Counted from the first letter of the stretch, positions 19,948 through 29,924 are shown. The stretch: DNA of 64,000 nucleotides from Streptomyces flaveus (GCF_014647675.1 NZ_BMPQ01000001.1:527084-591083); one strand, 5' to 3'. Numbers and translations are program-made. Notes: generated from the sequence alone by a model not told the origin.

Positions 19948-20352
19948 TCAGAGGAGCAGCTCCGCCCACACTGCCTTGCCAATCCCATGCCACCGCGGAC
20001 AGCACCCCCACTTCTCAGCCAGAGCAACGACGAGAGCGAGGCCACGCCCGCATTCCTCATCGGCCTGCGCCTCCCTGGGCGCGGGCCGATCGTTGTTGGC
20101 GTCGGCGACCTCCACCCGCAATCGACCCTCATAGCGTGCGATCCGCACACCGATCTCCCTGCCGACCGGAACGAAAGCATGCTGGACGGAGTTGGCGACA
20201 AGCTCCGCGAGCAAAAGTTCGGCCGTGTCGGCCACATCGCCCACCACCTTCCAGTCGGCAAGTTGCTCGCGCAGAAGCGCTCGCGCGCGACCGGCGCTGC
20301 GCGCCGTACGCGGCAACTGCCATGTGATCTCGGCGTCTTCGGATTCGGGCAT
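19948..20352 (-). CDS. HATPase-type ATP-binding protein (anti-sigma-factor-like)
   Basis: 134 residues from ATG 20352, which has GAGGGGG upstream; a TTG seven codons earlier is less likely. GHKL/HATPase fold of the RsbW/SpoIIAB-like kind: N-box ELLLAELVANSVQHA, then RVEVADANNDRP and a G-box ECGRGLALVVALAEKWG. Streptomycetes have many such stand-alone ATPases. Here it diverges from an XRE-DUF5753 regulator followed by DUF397, the whiJ/abaA-type arrangement. It is convergent with acdH and close to it. About 111 bases of this gene are repeated at 34209-34319. Confidence 0.85.
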   Translation of the reverse strand: MPESEDAEITWQLPRTARSAGRARALLREQLADWKVVGDVADTAELLLAELVANSVQHAFVPVGREIGVRIARYEGRLRVEVADANNDRPAPREAQADEECGRGLALVVALAEKWGCCPRWHGIGKAVWAELLL

Positions 20353-20517
20353 ACCTGCCCCCTCGACTCTCAATGCGGTGCGTGTCAGCTAGGTCGCTCT
20401 GAGTAGCCTGCACGCATCGCCCTCAACTTGCAATCAGAACAACTAGACGAGATTGCAGGATCGTTCGCCCTGAGTACCCTGGTGGATCCGTAGAGTCGTC
20501 GCGATCAGGGGGTGCTG

Positions 20518-21393
20518 GTGGCAGCAGGAGAACTCAGGCCGACAGTGCGCAAGCGGGTGCTGGGCACCAACCTGCGTCGCCTTCGCGAGGACAAGGGACT
20601 GGCCCTGGAGGACGCCGCAACGCAACTCAGCTGCCATGCCGCAAAGGTGAGCCGCATCGAGGCCGGGAAGAGCGGCATCCGCCAACTGGACTTGAAGGCC
20701 CTGCTCGACCTCTACGGGGTGAAGGACACCGACGAGCGGGAGAGTTGGCTGGCGCTGGCCCGTGAGAGTCGCCGCCAGCGCTGGTGGCGAGTCCTTGAGG
20801 ACCAACTACCGCAAGATTTCCTGGACCTTGTCGGCCTTGAGGACGAGGTGTCTGAGTGTCGCGGCTTTCAACCCGGCATCGTTCCAGGCCTGTTCCAGAC
20901 AGAGGCCTACGCGACAGCAGTGATCCAGGGTGGCATCGCCGGCCCGCTCAACACCGACCAGCAGACCAAGGTCCGCGTACGCATGGAACGGCAGAAGGCC
21001 CTCACCCGCGAGGATCCGCCACCGCTCAAGGTGTGGATGATCCTGGGCGAAGCGGCCCTACGACAGCAGGTGGGCGGGGCGGCAGTACTGCACGAACAGC
21101 TGCTCCATCTGGTACAGGTAGCGCAGCTTCCGAACGTGACTTTGCAGGTACTACCCTTCGCAGCAGGGGCCTGCCCAGGCGGACCGTACCCCTTCCTGAT
21201 CTACAGCTTCCCTCCACCGGCAGAGCTCGAAGTGGCCCTGCTGGAGAACTTCGCGAGCCACGCCTACCTGGAGTCCCGGGAAGACACGGTTCGGCTGAGC
21301 AGCGCCTTCGACCACCTCAGAGCCTCAGCCCTCAGCGCTCTGGACTCCGAGGCACGGATCATCCAGATCGCCGAGGAACTGACCGATCCCTAA
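20518..21393 (+). CDS. XRE family regulator with DUF5753 (WhiJ-like)
   Basis: About 291 residues. GTG 20518 sits six bases after AGGGGG; GTG 20512 is an alternative. N-terminal Cro/XRE helix-turn-helix (RRLREDKGLALEDAATQLSC, then KVSRIEAGK). The rest is the Scr1/DUF5753 domain: ECRGFQPGIVPGLFQTEAYA, a QALTRED-like RQKALTRED segment, and NVTLQVLPFAAGACPGGPYPF. Streptomyces regulators of this type (WhiJ and relatives) act with a small DUF397 or BldB-like partner. That partner follows 13 bases downstream, and an ATPase diverges upstream. Confidence 0.9.
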   Translation: MAAGELRPTVRKRVLGTNLRRLREDKGLALEDAATQLSCHAAKVSRIEAGKSGIRQLDLKALLDLYGVKDTDERESWLALARESRRQRWWRVLEDQLPQDFLDLVGLEDEVSECRGFQPGIVPGLFQTEAYATAVIQGGIAGPLNTDQQTKVRVRMERQKALTREDPPPLKVWMILGEAALRQQVGGAAVLHEQLLHLVQVAQLPNVTLQVLPFAAGACPGGPYPFLIYSFPPPAELEVALLENFASHAYLESREDTVRLSSAFDHLRASALSALDSEARIIQIAEELTDP

Positions 21394-21406
21394 GGACGAA
21401 CAGCGC

Positions 21407-21622
21407 ATGCCGTCGCACCGAACCGAATGGTTCAAGAGCAGCTACAGCGGCCAGAACGGGGAGTGCCTGGAAGCCCGAGTGACAGCGCACAGGGTCAACG
21501 TCCGGGATTCGAAAGCCATACCCGGCCCCTCGCTCGCCTTCAGTCCCACTTCTTGGAACGCATTCCTCCAGGCTCTCGGCGCGAATGCAGATGCCCTGCT
21601 CCATGCAGACCCCGGGACATGA
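21407..21622 (+). CDS. DUF397 domain protein
   Basis: 71 residues, thirteen bases after the XRE gene. Carries the DUF397 signature WFKSSYSGQNGECLEAR, then VNVRDSK and a short C-terminal helix (WNAFLQAL). Small DUF397 proteins are the usual partners of DUF5753 XRE regulators in streptomycetes; the pairing resembles toxin-antitoxin or co-regulator pairs, but the biochemical role is not settled. Confidence 0.88.
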   Translation: MPSHRTEWFKSSYSGQNGECLEARVTAHRVNVRDSKAIPGPSLAFSPTSWNAFLQALGANADALLHADPGT

Positions 21623-22075
21623 CATCGAGGCCATCAGCCTGGCGGCAGCGATGAAGCGGAGCGGAGTTGCGCGACGCTCATGCCGCAGCATCACACAACC
21701 CCGCCACAGGAGCCGTCTCTGATTGATCAGCTGATGACCTGGTAGCCACCCCAGCCGTCACTGATCTTGCTCATGGCCCCGGCTCCGCCGCTGCCCATCT
21801 TGGTGTAGGCCACATACGCGGACCACGGGGGCGTGACCCCTTCGACCGAAGTTCCTGGCGCGCGGCGGCGTCAACGACTGGTCGGCCGGCGACCGGGCCC
21901 CCTTCAAGGCAACCCCGGCCACCCCGCGCTCATGTCACAGATGCCGCCACCGCTCCGACACCCACAGCACGACGGGGCCGCCGCCCTGGTCGTTTCGCCG
22001 ACTTCAAAGCGGGCCACCGCGTCCAGCCACGCCCACTCCCAGGCAGCCCCACCCGTAAGCCCCGAGAGCAGCGGA
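21623..22075. other. Gene-free stretch, degenerate coding remnants
   Basis: No intact gene with typical codon use. A minus-strand frame ending at 21731 reads TPPWSAYVAYTKMGSGGAGA and stops after GYQVIS, which looks like the C-terminal piece of a lost protein. A plus-strand piece near 21850 reads FLARGGVNDWSAGD. I recognise neither family. This debris separates the DUF397 gene from the toxin-immunity locus. Confidence 0.4.
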
Positions 22076-22729
22076 TCATCCGAGCCGAATCATGCGAGTC
22101 GATTTCTCCCGCAAGAATTGTTGACGATCTTCCGCATCCTGCGCCCGGTATTCCGTAAGGGTGATTTCCTCCGGGTCGATACCATGCTCGTCCCAGCGCC
22201 CTTCTTGCACAAACCCGAAGAAAGCCCGCAACGCCTCGTTTCCGAGCTCCAGAGGATGGAAGCCGAGCGCGACATCCGTCGACAGCGCCCAGAAACCCTG
22301 CTCAAACTCCAGCTGCACGCCTTCGTTCTCGACCACACCACCCTCGTACGAGAGACTGACAGATCGAGCCAGGTGCCCGCGTTCCCACATCGCGAATGCC
22401 GCCCAGTCGATCGCGCTGTCCATAAACACAGCAAATGCGTTCCGGTCTCCTCCTACGCGACGCACATCACTTGACATGTCGCTAGGTTTACCCTGACGGA
22501 GATCCAGCGAGGTGACGAGTTCCAAGCCTTCAAAGCTACCTGCACACGCAACTCCCGGAAGCGGCCAAAGCGCCTCATCCAGTGTCACTTCCCTCACCGG
22601 TTCCATGCGCTCACGCAGGACGCTTTCAATAAGCTCCCGCGACGCAGAAGCCTGGTCAACCAGGTCGGCATGGAGCACCACACTGGGCACTTCGGACGCA
22701 AAAGCCAGAATTGAAACCTTTGATCCCAC
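22076..22729 (-). CDS. Candidate immunity protein for the RHS toxin (DUF6928-like)
   Basis: 217 residues from GTG 22729, preceded by GGGAGGGG; a GTG seven codons earlier lies upstream of that ribosome site. It begins MGSKVSILAFASEV and contains WPLPGVACAGSFEGLELV, DWAAFAMWERGHLARSVSLS and ENEGVQLEFE. From memory this resembles the actinobacterial DUF6928 family. No signal peptide or membrane segment, so cytoplasmic. It starts 53 bases after the RHS gene in the same direction, the usual place of an immunity gene, and is less GC-rich than core genes. Neutralising the nuclease-like tip is inferred from position only. Confidence 0.65.
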   Translation of the reverse strand: MGSKVSILAFASEVPSVVLHADLVDQASASRELIESVLRERMEPVREVTLDEALWPLPGVACAGSFEGLELVTSLDLRQGKPSDMSSDVRRVGGDRNAFAVFMDSAIDWAAFAMWERGHLARSVSLSYEGGVVENEGVQLEFEQGFWALSTDVALGFHPLELGNEALRAFFGFVQEGRWDEHGIDPEEITLTEYRAQDAEDRQQFLREKSTRMIRLG

Positions 22730-22782
22730 TCCTGCCCCTCCCTTGGACACCTACCCGCTCAACCGACACCCCAGGATATAAC

Positions 22783-25700
22783 CTACTTACAGTCCGGGCA
22801 GAGCCAGTGATCAATTTCGACCGTTTCCATCCGGACGGTATCTCCCTTCTTGAAACCGTGCTGCTTCAGCTTGCTCGACTGCAACACGGCCCCACTCCTC
22901 GTAAGTTGGGGATACCCAACGGTTTGATTAGGTGTCAGCGACCCCGTATTGGTCTTGACCTCTACCGCCACCCATTTGCCGTCGGGCCTCCTTGCGATGA
23001 AGTCGGCTATGAAGACGTCCCCATTGCCGTCCAAGAACCTCACTTCGCTGGTGATGTTCTGGTACCCCTCGGACGCCAGCCTGTTACGCGTCGCGAATGC
23101 GCCCAGATCTCCATGGTCAATCCCGCTTACCGGACAAATTCCCACGCTTCCCGCATTGTGTACGAGCACTGGCTGAGAACCGACGAGCGCGTAATACGTA
23201 TGTGGACCAGCGACGCTCAGGTTGTGCACGCGGGCGATCTGGGTCCAGCGTTTGATCGCCTTGATCTGGACCAGGGTTCCGGCAGAGGTACGAAGCCACT
23301 GCCCGGGCTTGAGGTCGCCGGCGTTCACCCACAGGCGCGACTCCGGTACCCAGAAGGGGTGGTTGTCGGTGGCGGTCAGCGTCTGCTGACCATCCAGTTC
23401 ATCTTCAACCTTGATCTTTACGAGGTTCTTGACGCCCTCGCTCAGCAGTTCAGCGGTCACCTTCTGGGGCGAGGTTCTGCCCGTCTCGGGATCTGTCGCC
23501 AGGACTTCGTCACCGACCCGCAGGTCCTCGATGTCCTTGGTGGTGCCGTCGGCCATGAGTACCTGGGTGCCAGGCAGGAAGCTCCTCTTCACGCAGGACA
23601 GCGCCTCCGCAGCGGCGTTGTCGCCCTTCTTGACGAGTTTCGCCGCCTTTGCCAGCTTCCCCACCGGCAGTAGCCCCACCGCCGTCCATACACAACCGCT
23701 CACGCTTCCCTGGGCGCAGCGGATCGCGTCGCGTACGCCTATGAGTTCCAGGAAGTCCTGCGTCGGCTTGATCCATCCCAACGCATTAGCGGCGCCGCAG
23801 ATGTCACCTCCCGGGTCTGACAGGCACCAGCCCTCGGACCACTTCATGAGGAGCTGGGTGTATGTCTGGTTTCCCCAGGGGTCGTACCCGCGGTTGCGGA
23901 GGTTTTCCTCGGTGGGAATGGGCACGCCAGGGATGATCTCGGGCTGCTTCGCCGTCTGGCCGCTGCTGGCGCTGTTCCCTGCGCCCCCTGTGCTCCCTGT
24001 GCTCCCGCTGTGGTCGATCTCGTAGAGGACCTCTCCGTCCCTGTCGTAGCAGGCGGTGTGCGTGCAGCCAGGCCCGTGCTCCGGTGTCCAGACCGAGTCC
24101 GGGTTGTCCACGCTGCAGCCGTCGCAGAAGAGACCGGTCGGGTCCGACTGTGTGACGGGGCTGTTGTTCGCGTAGCCGTAGCCGTTGAGGGACCAGGCGT
24201 TATTGCTGTCGAGCACAGGGTCGACACTGATGAACTGGCCGATGGCCGGGTCGTATTCGCGGGCCCCGACATGGGTCAGCCCGGTTGTCTCATCAGCGGG
24301 CTTGCCGAGGAAGGCCTTGTCGTCCGGCCAGGTGCTGGGCTCGTCGCCGCGAGGGGCTCCAAAGGGGGTGAGGTAGCGGCGCGTGGCGGTCTGGGTCGAG
24401 TCGTTCTTGACGGTCAGACTCATGGTGCCGTGGTGGTCACCCGCCTGGAAGGAGAGTTCGCTCTTCCCGGGGCTGACGGTTCGTATGGCGCCTCCGGCGT
24501 AGTAGCGGGTACCGGAAAGAGCCTTGTTGACACCGCTGTTGGAGACGGTGAGCTTCACCTCGGTGGCGCCGAGGTACAGCACGGTTTCCCCGTCCGTAGT
24601 GCCGGCGCGGCGGATGAGGAGTTCTCCATCCGCGTCGTAGACGTACTTGGTGTTGGTGGCCGGCTTGCCTCCGGCAGCAGGCTGACTGGCTTCGGCGAGT
24701 TTGCCCTCGCTGTTCCACAGCAGGGTCTGCGTCGCCTGGGTGCCGGGTCTGGTGGTGGTGTTGCCAGTCTTGTCGTACGCGTAGGTCTGCGTGGTGGGAG
24801 TCGAGCTTCCCGGGACCGTGGTCTCGGCCTTCGTCAGAGGGTGCGGCTGCCCGGCGGTGGTGCCGTACCCGTAATTGATCGTGGTGTTGCCCGAGAGGCC
24901 ATGCTGTGTTTCGGTCTTGCGCTGACCGGCTTCGTTGTACGTGTAGCTGAACCAGTACGGTGCAGCCCCGCCCAGGTTCGACGTCGTGCGGCCCGAAGCG
25001 GCGCAGTCCGCGGTTTTCGGGGTCCAGGCCTCGGTGAGACGCCGGTGACCGTCGTAGGCAAAGCACTGGTGGTCCGCCTGGGAGGTCCCCTGCCAGGTCG
25101 CGGTGTCCGAGATGGCGGTGATGTTGCCGGCATCGTCGTAGGAGTACCTGAGGTCCTGCACCATGTAGCTATGGGTGTCGGTGGTGACGTCCGACTCCCT
25201 CAGGCGGCGGGTGCCATCCTCGTATTGGTTGGCGACGTAGACCTTCTTGCCGGCCGAGTCGCTGCCCAGGGTCTGCTGCTCCAGCATGCCGACGGGCGTG
25301 TAGGTGGTGCCGAGCAGATAGCCGGTGACGCCCTTGGCGGTGTCGAGCATGCCGAGGGGGTTGTAGGTGAAGTCGATCTGCTCGTAGGACTGCGCGCCGG
25401 TGGTGGGCAAGCCTGCGACGGCGGGCTCGCGGGAGTACTGGACAGTGCCGTCGACGTTGTAGGCCGTCTCGAACTTCAGGGTCTGCGGGACTCCCGCGGC
25501 GACGAGAGGCTCATCGGCGGCTGCGGGCAGTTGCACTTCCGAGGACAGGGCCTGGTAGAGGCTGTTGTAGGCGGTGATCTTCTGGGTGTACGTCTTGCCG
25601 GCGACTCCGCCGACGTAGCGGATGGCGTTGGCCGGATAGCCCTTGCCGTTCGTGACCGTGTCGAAGGTCCAGGTGGCGAGCTTGTTGGCGTCCGTCTTGT

Positions 25701-28700
25701 CGGTCTGCCACAGGTCTGTCTTGCGGCCGAGCACGTCGTAGCCATAGACAAGTTTCTTGTTTTCCGCGTCCTTGCTGGTCTCCAGTTGGTCAACGCTCGT
25801 GTAGGTCGACGTCGTGGTGCCGCTGTCCGGGTCGGTCACCGTAGTGGGGCGGCCCTTGAGGTCGTAGCCGTAGGACCACTGCTTCTGATCCGGGCCGGTG
25901 AGGGTCTTGGTCTGACCGCCGGGAGCGTAGGTGAACTTGGTGGTGGCCGGCGTGCCGGTGACCGTGGGGTTGGGGTACTCGCGTCTCTCGGTGACCTGCC
26001 CGAGCAGGTTGCTCACCACGGTGACGGCGTTGCCGCCGACGGGTGCGGTGGTCGTGACGGAGTCTCCGGTGTAGCTGGTCGTCGTGGTCCAACGGGTGGT
26101 GCTGTAGGTCTTGGTCACCACCTGGGTCGGCCGGCCGGTCCCGTCGTAGCTGGTGTCGGTGTGCAGCGGAGCCGAGCCGCCTGCCGTGCCGACGAGCGTG
26201 CCGGACGGGGCGGTGGAGTCCCACAGGTCGGCGTTGGTCTCGACCGCCAGGCCGCGGTCGTCGTACAGGGTCTCGTTGACGACTCTGCCACCGCGTGGTG
26301 AGGGGGCCTGGGTCTGACGCGGACGCTGGAGCGCGTCAAAGATCTCGTAGCCGGTGTTGTACTGGGTCTTGCCGAGCGTCGACGTGGAGAGCCACGACGG
26401 GGCGGTGTTGGAGATGCTGTAGCCGAACTTGTAGTTGCCGCCCTGGCTCAGGACTCGGGACCGGTTGGGCAGCCACGCCTCGGTCAGCCGGCCGAGGCTG
26501 TCGTAGGCCTGCTCGGTGACACGGTTGTTGGGGTCCGTGGTCTTCACCGGGAGGCCGCGGGCGGCGTCCATGACCATGACCGTCTTGTGGTCCTTGGCGT
26601 TGAGGACCTCCATCTGGGTCAGCGGACCGGCTGCCGTCGGGGTGTAGGTGGTGAGGGTTCGGTTCCCGAGGTTGTTCGTGACCGCGGTCGCGCGGCCGAG
26701 GGTGTCGTACTCGGTCTCGGTGACCTTCTCCCAGACCGGGTTGTCCGATGCGTCATAGCGGTTGACGCGACCGATCCAGCGAACCGCGCCCTTGGTGGGC
26801 ACCTGGGTCGCCGACCATGTGGTGCTGTCGTACGAGGTGGCGGTGTCGGCGATGACGTCACCAGGACGTGAGTCGTCGGCCGGGAGGTCGAGCACGCTCG
26901 TGGCCACGCTGCACGCCTTGGCGACCGTCTGCTCACGGGAGACCAACGCGGTGAGTCCCGCGGTGGGGTTGCGGGCGTACCAGGTCCGGGTGCAGACCTC
27001 GTCACCCGAGGCTTCCGTGCCGGAGTCCTGGACCGTCTCCGGCATGCCGTAGTCGTCGAAGGTCGTCTGCGTGGTACGCGTCTTGTCCGTAGGGCTGACG
27101 CCGGACGTCACTCGGGTACGGGCGTGGCTGGCCTGAGTGCGTACGTAGTAGGCCTCGGTGTCGGCGTACGACTTGTGCTGCGTGGCGGTCTTCTTCGACC
27201 AGGGATCGTTGATCTTCCCGGAGACCTCGTCGGTGCCCTCGTAGGTGACCTGCTCACGGGTCTGGCCGGCGTACTGGTCCAGGTCGGTGATCTTCGGGGC
27301 CTTGATCCCGGTGACCTCCGCGGTACGCGTGGAGCCGTCCTTCTGTTTGTCGCCGTGCATACCGCGCAGGTACACGGTGACGTCCTTGGACTTCGGCCCT
27401 GTGTCGTCGCCCACGGTGTGCGTGACCTTCTCGAAGCCCCGCCAGACGGACCACGTGCGTTCCTTCTCGGGCGTCATGGGGTCGTCGTTGTAGTGCCACG
27501 CGCCGCCGCCGGAGTAGTCGTAGTGGTGGTTGACTGCCAGGGTGCCGCCGTAAGCGGAGGCGAGGCGTACATCGGATACGGGGTACTTCTGGAACCAGTC
27601 GAGCTGAGGGACGGAACCCCCGTTGGGCGACCAGTAGACCGGGTAGCAGCGCTTCGTGTTCTTGTCCTCGGCCGGCTTGGTCATGCCCGCGGTGCACTCG
27701 GCGGGCATGTAGTCGACCGTGGTCTGCTGACCGGTCTCGGAGACGACCGTGGACAGGCGTGGCTTGCCCAGCGGCAGGATGTTGTCAGCCGTGCCGTCGA
27801 CACGGTTCTTGAACATCTGGTGGCCGAACTTGAGGGCCGGGAGCGAGATGTCCGTGCCGTACGTCCCCGTGCGCTGCAGTTCGTCGAGCCACAAGGACTG
27901 GTCCGACGAGTCGCCGACCTCACCCGGGTCGAGGTAGAGGTGCTTGAGCTTCCAGGAGTCGACCTGGTCGAAGGCCGGGGTGCTGAGCTTGGTGTTCCAG
28001 AAGTACGTCTCGACGCCGGTCAGCCGCTTGCGGGTGAAGAAGGTGGGGCTGCTCAAGCCGGTGCACGCGTCCCCTTCCTTGCAGATCGCGTCATAGGGCA
28101 CGTCCGGCCAGTTGGTGCGGTGTTCCTCGTCCAGGGTGTCGCAGCCGGGAGAGGCAGCCAGGCAGCGCTCGGCGACGGAGAAGGTGACCTTGTTGGATGC
28201 GGCCGGCGTGGCGCTGAACAGGGCGCCGGCGCGCTGGCCGTAACGGATCTCCTTGAGGTAGCCGCCACGCACATATTCCGTGCCTGGCGAGTCGACACCG
28301 TTCTTGGCGTAGAAGTTCTTCTCCGCGGCGTACCAGTAGGTCATGGCGTTGCCGTAGGTGTCCTCGACCATGTCGAGGTTCCACCGCCAGGCCTGGATGT
28401 CCCACCGCCCGGCGAAGCTGGTGCCGCCCGCGTAACCCGGCTCGCCCTCGTCGTCGCCGAAGACCGGCACGGTCCACACGGAGTTGGTGCGCTCGCCGCT
28501 CGGTGCGCCGGGCAGCTTGTGCAGGCCGAAGGTGTACCGGGTGCCGTCGCCGGTGGTCACACGCCAGTACTCGCCGCTGCTGTCGCCGTTGCCGAGGGCG
28601 GTGTCGGTCAGGTGCTCGACCTTGGACGCGTCGTCGTTCTTCAGCCGCCACTCACCGCTGGTGTCGTCCTTGACCAGCTCGGAGGCCTTGCCGTTGAGCA

Positions 28701-29826
28701 CGAGCGAGGCGTTGGTGTACTTCCAACAAAGGTCGAACTTGTCCGTCTGGCCGTCGTCGTCGCACGAGCCGTACTTGCGCTCGATGTAGGAGGAGGTCAG
28801 GTCGAACCCTTCTCCCACCAGCGATCCCTGATTGTTGGTGTTCGCGGTGCGCCCGTCGACGCTGCTCGAGTCGTACGAGAAGGCGAGGTCCGGCTTCGGT
28901 CCAGCCGCCGGGGCGGGGACGCCCAGGGGGTAACTCCAGGTGAACGAGCCGGAGGAACCACCTGCCTCCCAAGTGGAAGAGGCCGACAGCGGGGTGGCCT
29001 TGTAGTTACCGAGCCCTGAGGCGGCACCGGCGGTGACCGCCAGCACGGTCGCCTGGCTCGTCCGGGAAGCTGTTGGGGAAGCCGAGCGGTCAGTCCTCGA
29101 AACCTCGGCCGCCGACTGCGGAAGGCTGACGTCGCCGGTCACCCGGGTTTCCCGGCGGTTGTTGACGGAGGGCAGTTCCTTCTGGACACGGCAGGTGCGC
29201 TTGTCAGGACTGGTCAGGACGCAGGAAGGCAACTGAACCAGACGGAGCCGACCGCCGAAGTCCCCGCCTCCGACCGCGAACTTGTCGTAGTTCACGGCCA
29301 GTCGGGCTCCGCCCTTTTCGTTGCCCCTGACGGTGAGCAGTACCCCGTCGACTCCGGCTGCTCTTGCCGCTTTGCGGCCCAGAACCGTGACGGTCACCTC
29401 GTCGGCGACTCCGGAACGCTTGGACTTCGGGGCCGCGATGCTGACCGGCAGCGATCCTGCCTTGGCGCGGGCAACTCCAGTGGCAGGCACTTTCACCGTC
29501 ACGGTGCCCGGCTTCGGCCACACCGAGTCGGCGGACTGTTCGTTGCGTGCGCGTTGTGCCGCAACCTTGTCAGCGGCTTCCGCCTTCTTCAGAGCGGCTG
29601 CACTCTTCTTGTCCGGCTTGGGCTTGGCGGTACTCAGATCGGCCTCGCGCGGAGCAGGCAGTTCCGGGCGACCGAGCGGCTTGTCCTGTGCCTCAGCCTG
29701 GAACTCGGCTTGTGTCAGCAGGCTCGGCAGCATTGCCAACGCAAGAACCGCTGCCGCGCGCCCCGTCCAGCGCCTGCGACCCGCCCGGTATGCAGCCTTC
29801 ACGACCTTCTCCAGCCCCGTCGTCAT
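22783..29826 (-). CDS. Secreted RHS polymorphic toxin with Hint domain and nuclease-like tip
   Basis: 2347 residues from ATG 29826; an ATG 29 codons earlier is possible, and neither has a clear ribosome site. Signal peptide in about 1-45 (GRRRWTGRAAAVLALAMLPS). Long RHS/YD region (about 300-1850) with many YDxxGRxT repeats, ending in the RHS core GAREYDPAIGQFISVDP near 1860. A pretoxin Hint domain follows (about 2077-2224): CVKRSFLPGTQVLMADG, DNHPFWV and terminal PVLVHN, implying autocleavage. The last 120 residues form a variable tip with DFIARRPDGKWVAVEVKTN, resembling a PD-(D/E)xK nuclease core (Asp, then ExK near 2289). Preceded by a LamG partner gene and followed by an immunity candidate. 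Confidence 0.9.
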   Translation of the reverse strand: MTTGLEKVVKAAYRAGRRRWTGRAAAVLALAMLPSLLTQAEFQAEAQDKPLGRPELPAPREADLSTAKPKPDKKSAAALKKAEAADKVAAQRARNEQSADSVWPKPGTVTVKVPATGVARAKAGSLPVSIAAPKSKRSGVADEVTVTVLGRKAARAAGVDGVLLTVRGNEKGGARLAVNYDKFAVGGGDFGGRLRLVQLPSCVLTSPDKRTCRVQKELPSVNNRRETRVTGDVSLPQSAAEVSRTDRSASPTASRTSQATVLAVTAGAASGLGNYKATPLSASSTWEAGGSSGSFTWSYPLGVPAPAAGPKPDLAFSYDSSSVDGRTANTNNQGSLVGEGFDLTSSYIERKYGSCDDDGQTDKFDLCWKYTNASLVLNGKASELVKDDTSGEWRLKNDDASKVEHLTDTALGNGDSSGEYWRVTTGDGTRYTFGLHKLPGAPSGERTNSVWTVPVFGDDEGEPGYAGGTSFAGRWDIQAWRWNLDMVEDTYGNAMTYWYAAEKNFYAKNGVDSPGTEYVRGGYLKEIRYGQRAGALFSATPAASNKVTFSVAERCLAASPGCDTLDEEHRTNWPDVPYDAICKEGDACTGLSSPTFFTRKRLTGVETYFWNTKLSTPAFDQVDSWKLKHLYLDPGEVGDSSDQSLWLDELQRTGTYGTDISLPALKFGHQMFKNRVDGTADNILPLGKPRLSTVVSETGQQTTVDYMPAECTAGMTKPAEDKNTKRCYPVYWSPNGGSVPQLDWFQKYPVSDVRLASAYGGTLAVNHHYDYSGGGAWHYNDDPMTPEKERTWSVWRGFEKVTHTVGDDTGPKSKDVTVYLRGMHGDKQKDGSTRTAEVTGIKAPKITDLDQYAGQTREQVTYEGTDEVSGKINDPWSKKTATQHKSYADTEAYYVRTQASHARTRVTSGVSPTDKTRTTQTTFDDYGMPETVQDSGTEASGDEVCTRTWYARNPTAGLTALVSREQTVAKACSVATSVLDLPADDSRPGDVIADTATSYDSTTWSATQVPTKGAVRWIGRVNRYDASDNPVWEKVTETEYDTLGRATAVTNNLGNRTLTTYTPTAAGPLTQMEVLNAKDHKTVMVMDAARGLPVKTTDPNNRVTEQAYDSLGRLTEAWLPNRSRVLSQGGNYKFGYSISNTAPSWLSTSTLGKTQYNTGYEIFDALQRPRQTQAPSPRGGRVVNETLYDDRGLAVETNADLWDSTAPSGTLVGTAGGSAPLHTDTSYDGTGRPTQVVTKTYSTTRWTTTTSYTGDSVTTTAPVGGNAVTVVSNLLGQVTERREYPNPTVTGTPATTKFTYAPGGQTKTLTGPDQKQWSYGYDLKGRPTTVTDPDSGTTTSTYTSVDQLETSKDAENKKLVYGYDVLGRKTDLWQTDKTDANKLATWTFDTVTNGKGYPANAIRYVGGVAGKTYTQKITAYNSLYQALSSEVQLPAAADEPLVAAGVPQTLKFETAYNVDGTVQYSREPAVAGLPTTGAQSYEQIDFTYNPLGMLDTAKGVTGYLLGTTYTPVGMLEQQTLGSDSAGKKVYVANQYEDGTRRLRESDVTTDTHSYMVQDLRYSYDDAGNITAISDTATWQGTSQADHQCFAYDGHRRLTEAWTPKTADCAASGRTTSNLGGAAPYWFSYTYNEAGQRKTETQHGLSGNTTINYGYGTTAGQPHPLTKAETTVPGSSTPTTQTYAYDKTGNTTTRPGTQATQTLLWNSEGKLAEASQPAAGGKPATNTKYVYDADGELLIRRAGTTDGETVLYLGATEVKLTVSNSGVNKALSGTRYYAGGAIRTVSPGKSELSFQAGDHHGTMSLTVKNDSTQTATRRYLTPFGAPRGDEPSTWPDDKAFLGKPADETTGLTHVGAREYDPAIGQFISVDPVLDSNNAWSLNGYGYANNSPVTQSDPTGLFCDGCSVDNPDSVWTPEHGPGCTHTACYDRDGEVLYEIDHSGSTGSTGGAGNSASSGQTAKQPEIIPGVPIPTEENLRNRGYDPWGNQTYTQLLMKWSEGWCLSDPGGDICGAANALGWIKPTQDFLELIGVRDAIRCAQGSVSGCVWTAVGLLPVGKLAKAAKLVKKGDNAAAEALSCVKRSFLPGTQVLMADGTTKDIEDLRVGDEVLATDPETGRTSPQKVTAELLSEGVKNLVKIKVEDELDGQQTLTATDNHPFWVPESRLWVNAGDLKPGQWLRTSAGTLVQIKAIKRWTQIARVHNLSVAGPHTYYALVGSQPVLVHNAGSVGICPVSGIDHGDLGAFATRNRLASEGYQNITSEVRFLDGNGDVFIADFIARRPDGKWVAVEVKTNTGSLTPNQTVGYPQLTRSGAVLQSSKLKQHGFKKGDTVRMETVEIDHWLCPDCK

Positions 29827-29924
29827 CGTCTGACCCGCACCGGAATGGTGCGTGGATGTGCGTCCCTGCTCATGTGTTGCCTCGGGCGTAAGCGCCCGAG
29901 GCGGTGTCCGCATCGAAGTTGCGG

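Noticed and set aside
21731..21840. C-terminal coding fragment on the minus strand
   Set aside because: Too short and without a recognisable family; kept only as a note on the gene-free stretch.
24010..26301. 763-codon plus-strand frame opposite the RHS gene
   Set aside because: Shadow of the RHS repeats; repeated Val/Gly/Leu composition mirrors the YD repeats on the other strand.
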